This document shows positions 59,943-64,000 of a DNA stretch of 64,000 bases, piece after piece. Numbering within the stretch: the stretch's first letter is position 1; every line of letters starts with the position of its first letter. The translations under genes and the position numbers were made by a program. Under the pieces are notes generated by a model that ran no database searches, was not told where the DNA came from, and saw only the letters and a program-made list of their open reading frames with translations. The stretch is from Plecoglossus altivelis. Lineage: Eukaryota; Chordata; Actinopteri; Osmeriformes; Plecoglossidae. Where the stretch lies: positions 9,738,892 to 9,802,891 of the forward strand of contig BROE01000016.1 of NCBI GenBank assembly GCA_036571765.1. The letters run 5' to 3'.

Positions 59943-60215
59943 CTACACCCATCCCAGGCTGATCCTGCCTGAAAAACTACAACCACCCTAGGCTTATCCT
60001 GCCTGAAAAACTACAACCATTGCAGGACTATCCTGCCTGAAAACTACAACTATTTCAGGACTATTCTGTCTGAAAACTACAACTATCCCAGGATTATCTT
60101 GCCTGAAAAACTACAACCACCCCAGGCCGATCCTGCCTGAAAAGTTACAACCACTCCAGGTGCATCATGCCTAACAAACTACAACTACCATGGGCCTATC
60201 AAACCTGAACTACAG
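59943..60215 (+). repeat. 33-34 bp minisatellite in the chemokine 3' UTR
   Basis: Units of about 33-34 bp built on CTACAACCA...CAGG..TATCCTGCCTGAAAA begin near 59943, 59977, 60011, 60044, 60077, 60111, 60144, 60179 and 60210. The last copies are degenerate. The array starts 12 bp after the stop codon and is transcribed as part of the 3' UTR. Confidence 0.92.
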
Positions 60216-60697
60216 CTTCAATGAAAGACAGAAAGACTAGGCACTCAAGTCTCAAGTTCAAGTGGAAAGGGCTGTTGAAGTAACAAATTGGAGAGTAACC
60301 AATCAATGACTTCGAAAAGGAAATGATAGCTTATCTTGTACATACATTGCTTGGCAGGGCCTGCATTGACCTCTCAACAGAACAAAACTGTCACTTTCAC
60401 AACCCAACACTAAAACACTAACAATGTCACCAGTTACTTCACATTGCAAGACATAAGCTAGTATAGCTACACCAGAACAACAGAAGCTTTAAAGAGACAA
60501 AGAAAATGTGTAAAAAGATAAAAGTTCTTGATAGAAAAGCTGTTCAACTGAGACCAAGAAGCGAAATTACTGATGACTTCACTGCTGGGTAGTGAATAGA
60601 AAAGAACATATTGAGCCTGAAGCCATTTACAAAGATGACATTGTGTGAATTTACTATTTTATATCTTGTTCAATATTTTTGTATCATGCAATTTTGT

Positions 60698-60703
60698 AAT
60701 AAA
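60698..60703 (+). terminator. Polyadenylation signal of the chemokine gene
   Basis: AATAAA about 770 bp after the stop codon, at the end of an AT-rich 3' UTR. Confidence 0.8.
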
Positions 60704-61189
60704 ACATATATCTTTTCTCTATATGATATGCTCTGTCTGTCATTTCTTACTGCTTAGAATGACAGGGTTAACCAGGATGTCAGAGCTCAGACAATACGTA
60801 CTTTACTGTGGTTAATCAACAACACATGAATAAGCCAGTCAGCAGGAACAACCAGTATCGTCCCACAGTCACACCTCTTCACTGCCGAACACTGTCTCTT
60901 TGTTGTTGTTTAAGCACAAAAACAGGCTTGTTCCAAAATATCTGCTCTTTTGGAATCTTTAGCCTGGGAAATCATTGCAACTGTTTATGTTTGAAGGTAG
61001 ACATCAGAATCAGTTTTTATTCGCCATGCAAGATATACAAGCAATGAATTTACTGTACCAGGAAAGTGCCAACATAGAACACATATGGAACATAATAAAG
61101 GTAGATGAAATTATAATAAAAATATATCATAAAATACAAATAAGATAAAAAGTGGACACCAGCTGTACAGATGGGGTTAATATAACTAT

Positions 61190-61290
61190 AGTAAGTGGGG
61201 TATATATAGTGCAGGGGGAGGGGGGTATATACACAGTAGTGCAACAGTGGGAGGGGGGTATATACAGGGGGAGGGGGGTATATACACAGT
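61190..61290 (+). repeat. G-rich tandem repeat with TATATAC units
   Basis: Repeated blocks of GGGGGAGGGGGGTATATAC and ACAGTAGTGCAA occur two to three times with irregular spacing. Confidence 0.8.
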
Positions 61291-61574
61291 AGTGCAAAAT
61301 CACAGTGGTAAGTTTTAAGTTGTCATGTCATGTGCTAATGTGTGTATCCTCATGTGGTATGAAGTAGTGTGTGTGTGTTTATGTGTGTGCATATGCATGT
61401 GTAAGTGAGATGGAAAATCACTGGATATAATGTGAAAAACGAAGAACAGTGGGGAGATTTCCTGTAAACCATGTGACTGGGCCCTACTAAATATGGGCAT
61501 ACAGGAAGCAAAGTTAATGGGAACTGGGCCACACGGGGCACCGTTGTAGTAGACACCTGAGCACTCTCTTCACC

Positions 61575-62087
61575 CAGTGCGACCCAGGCAGGTTTGTTCA
61601 GGGCATGGTTGCCTAGTACATTCATCCTGTCCTTACCTGCTCTGAAGCTGGCAGAAAGCAAGGAGCTGCCAGGAGAGTTACTGTCCATTCAGTGTCTGCT
61701 ACTTTGGTTAAGAGGGGGAGAGGGGGACTAAAGAAGTCATCAAACTTGAAACCTTCTCACATCAAACTTCTTTTCTTTTTTACGTTCAACTGGCCGCAGC
61801 CTACGGATGAGCACCGATGACCAACACAAATCTGAAGACAAGGAAGTGCTCTCTGATCACTTTGGGTAGAGCAGTACTCATGTGTAAGTGGTCAGAGAAT
61901 GACTATTACTGTGGCATTTAGTGGGCAACACACACACACACACACACACACACAACGCACCACCATGTTATTGTAACCCAGAGTGACTCTGCAGCATGCA
62001 GTTCTGTTCAGAGAATAGTTACCTAATACTACAGCTCTCTTGTTCAGACCTGCGCTGAGGGCTAACTGACAAGAGTCACAGTCCATT
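61575..62087. repeat. Two diverged direct copies of a roughly 120-bp sequence
   Basis: 61575-61690 and 61978-62087 share blocks in the same order: CCCAG..TGAC, TGTTCAG.G.ATGGTT.CCTA.TAC, and the closing ACTGTCCATT/ACAGTCCATT. On the minus strand both encode peptides with a shared LGNxxLNxxA pattern. Identity is only moderate. They may be remnants of an old local duplication or of an unlisted repeat family. Confidence 0.5.
61926..61953 (+). repeat. (CA)n microsatellite
   Basis: About 13 CA units, adjacent to the second copy of the diverged repeat. Confidence 0.93.
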
Positions 62088-63767
62088 TAATGGGTTAGGG
62101 TTAGTCTTCCAAAGACCAGGCGTTAGAGTGGAGGATGGGAGGGGAGGGAAGATTTGGGTAGATGAAGAGATAGGGGGGGAGGAGAGAGGGTAACAGAATG
62201 GGAGGACCTTATGAGAAGAAAAAAAAAAATCACAGAGCTGGAAGTGGTAAATGCAACTATGGAAAGACACTGTCACCTACTGGAAAAAAGAAAAAGTATT
62301 TATTTCTGCTAGCAGGAGCAGGGACAAAATTCGACATGCAAATGGAATCCTAATTAATTGGGGTGTTTTTGCCTCCGGCATCATGAATTCAAGCAGCTAA
62401 ATAGTTATCTAGCATTGTTAGCTAGCCCTACTAGTTAGCGAGCTCATAGTACTGAGGTCAGCTTCTTCGTGCAGGGCTAAGACCAAAATGGTTGCATTTT
62501 GCCAGTGAATGTTTTTTAGGGAATGAGCAATTTCCCCCTAAATAATTGTTAAGCATTCGTCAACCATTTTGACAGAGATACAGTTTCAAGCGTATTAGTG
62601 CAACTTTTCACCGTTCCCTCTTACAGGAGAAATGAGAAGACAACTGTTTCATTCTACTCTTCACTCTTTGTATTTTGAGTTGTAAATGAGCAGCAACAAA
62701 TGAATGCTTTTATATCTATGCAATCATCATAAATAATAAGAATGCATTTCTCTATACACTATACAGAACTATCTGTTGTACAATGTAAGTTTTACAAACA
62801 CCCCACCCATCTGACACTGATGCGAGCACAGCCAACATGAATTGTGTCCTCTTTAGTTGCAAATGAGTGTCTTCGATTCCCCCCCCCCTCTCTCCTAGGA
62901 TACACAGCTGCTCCAATAGAATGTCATGACAATGCTGATTCAGGAATCCCTTCGTGGGTTCTCTTAACTCTCGACTCAAATCATCAAATATGTCTCCTGG
63001 GTGCAGCAGTCTACAGGACACCCATGGTGAGGTCAATCCTTTAGCTCAGCTCAGTGTTGACCTAGATCACAGCTTTTAGCTCAGTGACCTCCGACCCCCT
63101 AGAGACAGGCTGACATCACCAGGAGAGACTGCTGAATCTGACTGCTGTACTTGGCATGCAAGTGTAATCCATCTTGATTCAGACAGGTTGATGACAACAT
63201 AGCAGAATACATTTTCCTAAACAGTAAGGGGAGGATGAATATTCCATACGCACATATCTGTCTGTCACCATCAAAATGAATTATTTAACTGGTGCACCTG
63301 GCCTCTAGACAATGAATAATGAAATTGAAAAAGGACAGTGTGGCACAGACCATTTGGGACTGACTGACATTGTCCACATGAGAATGGGATAATGAGCCTT
63401 AGTCCTGAGGTTTTAGGAAGCTCTTGGTGGTCTGTGAGTCATGTGGACCGGCCTACTGTAAGCCTAGAAATAGATGGAAGTTATATGGTGTGCTATTCTA
63501 TTATTTTCTGTTCGCTTCCTCGGTGGACAAGGACAAAGAGACCCTCGGCCAGCTTCAGATCATTTATTAGCCAATGTCACACCGACATTAATTCAAATGA
63601 GAGAACATCAGGTGCAGCTGCGTCCAGCTCGTCACCATAAAGTGCTGTAAAGACACTGTCCAGGAAGAGACGCAAGATACACACAACATCGCAAAATTAA
63701 ATACAAAAAAAAATATTTTGATAATGATATTGTTCGGCAAAGTGGGGAAGTAGAAAGAGAAGAGTGA

Positions 63768-63769
<2 letters not shown>

Positions 63770-63805
<36 letters not shown>
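63770..63805 (+). repeat. (GA)n microsatellite
   Basis: A GA dinucleotide run that continues into imperfect purine-rich GA/GAGT sequence to about 63895. Confidence 0.93.
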
Positions 63806-63807
<2 letters not shown>

Positions 63808-64000
63808 GAGAGAGAAAGAGAGGGATAGAAGGCGAACGAGCGAGTGAGCAAGAGAGAGTGAGTGAGCAAGAGAGGTAGCGAGGGGGAGAGAGAGATGAAG
63901 CGTGTTCATTCTTTTGTGCAGCCTTCTATTTCGGCTGAGTGGTTCAGAAAACATGAAAATTATGGGAGAGTAAGTAACAAGGTTGACTATTAACATGGCC

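Larger units (their letters stand above)
60720..64000. other. Gene-free right end of the window
   Basis: No exon or gene is recognised. It contains a G-rich GGTATATAC-containing tandem block (61190-61290), two diverged copies of a roughly 120-bp sequence (about 61575-61690 and 61978-62087), a CA repeat (61926-61953) and a GA repeat (63770-63805). Confidence 0.5.

Noticed and set aside
59943..60215. Regular repeats that could be mistaken for a CRISPR array
   Set aside because: Units are contiguous with no unique spacers, sit in a vertebrate 3' UTR, and are degenerate. It is a minisatellite.

Overview
This is vertebrate genomic DNA, almost certainly from a teleost fish. Genes are split by short GT-AG introns, dinucleotide microsatellites are abundant, and tRNA-Cys-derived SINE fragments are present. 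All recognisable proteins are vertebrate orthologues. The species cannot be fixed from the sequence. No prokaryotic features are present. Layout: adam8 (minus, 3' part off the left edge), then znf511 (plus) head-to-head with it, then an msx-family homeobox gene, probably msx3 (minus), tail-to-tail with znf511. A gene-poor 16 kb stretch follows (about 9.3-25.5 kb). Next are a prap1-like secreted acidic repeat protein (plus), fuom (minus), echs1 (minus), sprn/Shadoo (plus), mtg1 (minus), an unrecognised proline-rich gene (plus, divergent from mtg1) and paox (minus). Then come rassf4 (minus, about 48.5-58.0 kb) with depp1 nested antisense in its second coding intron, and a CXC chemokine gene (plus, 58.75-60.7 kb). 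The last 3 kb shows no gene. The left block (adam8, znf511, prap1, fuom, echs1, sprn, mtg1, paox) is the gene set of human 10q26.3. The right block (rassf4 with nested depp1, then a chemokine) matches human 10q11.21, where RASSF4 and DEPP1 lie near CXCL12. The two blocks join here between paox and rassf4. The genes are not an operon or a single pathway. They cover cell-surface proteolysis (adam8), transcription (znf511, msx3), gut-type secreted protein (prap1), fucose anomer interconversion (fuom), mitochondrial beta-oxidation (echs1), mitoribosome assembly (mtg1), peroxisomal polyamine catabolism (paox), Ras-association/SARAH signalling (rassf4), autophagy-linked stress response (depp1), a GPI-anchored prion-family protein (sprn) and a chemokine. 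Points most worth a second look: the strongly repeated prap1-like protein; the unknown proline-rich gene; a textbook U12-type AT-AC intron in mtg1; a six-cysteine basic-tailed chemokine with a 33-34 bp minisatellite in its 3' UTR and a perfect kappaB motif upstream; and a fuom gene whose second exon is missing or decayed. Exon limits were set by hand from reading frame, splice dinucleotides and phase. Every multi-exon CDS given closes in frame except fuom, where one exon is not found, and adam8, which is truncated by the window.
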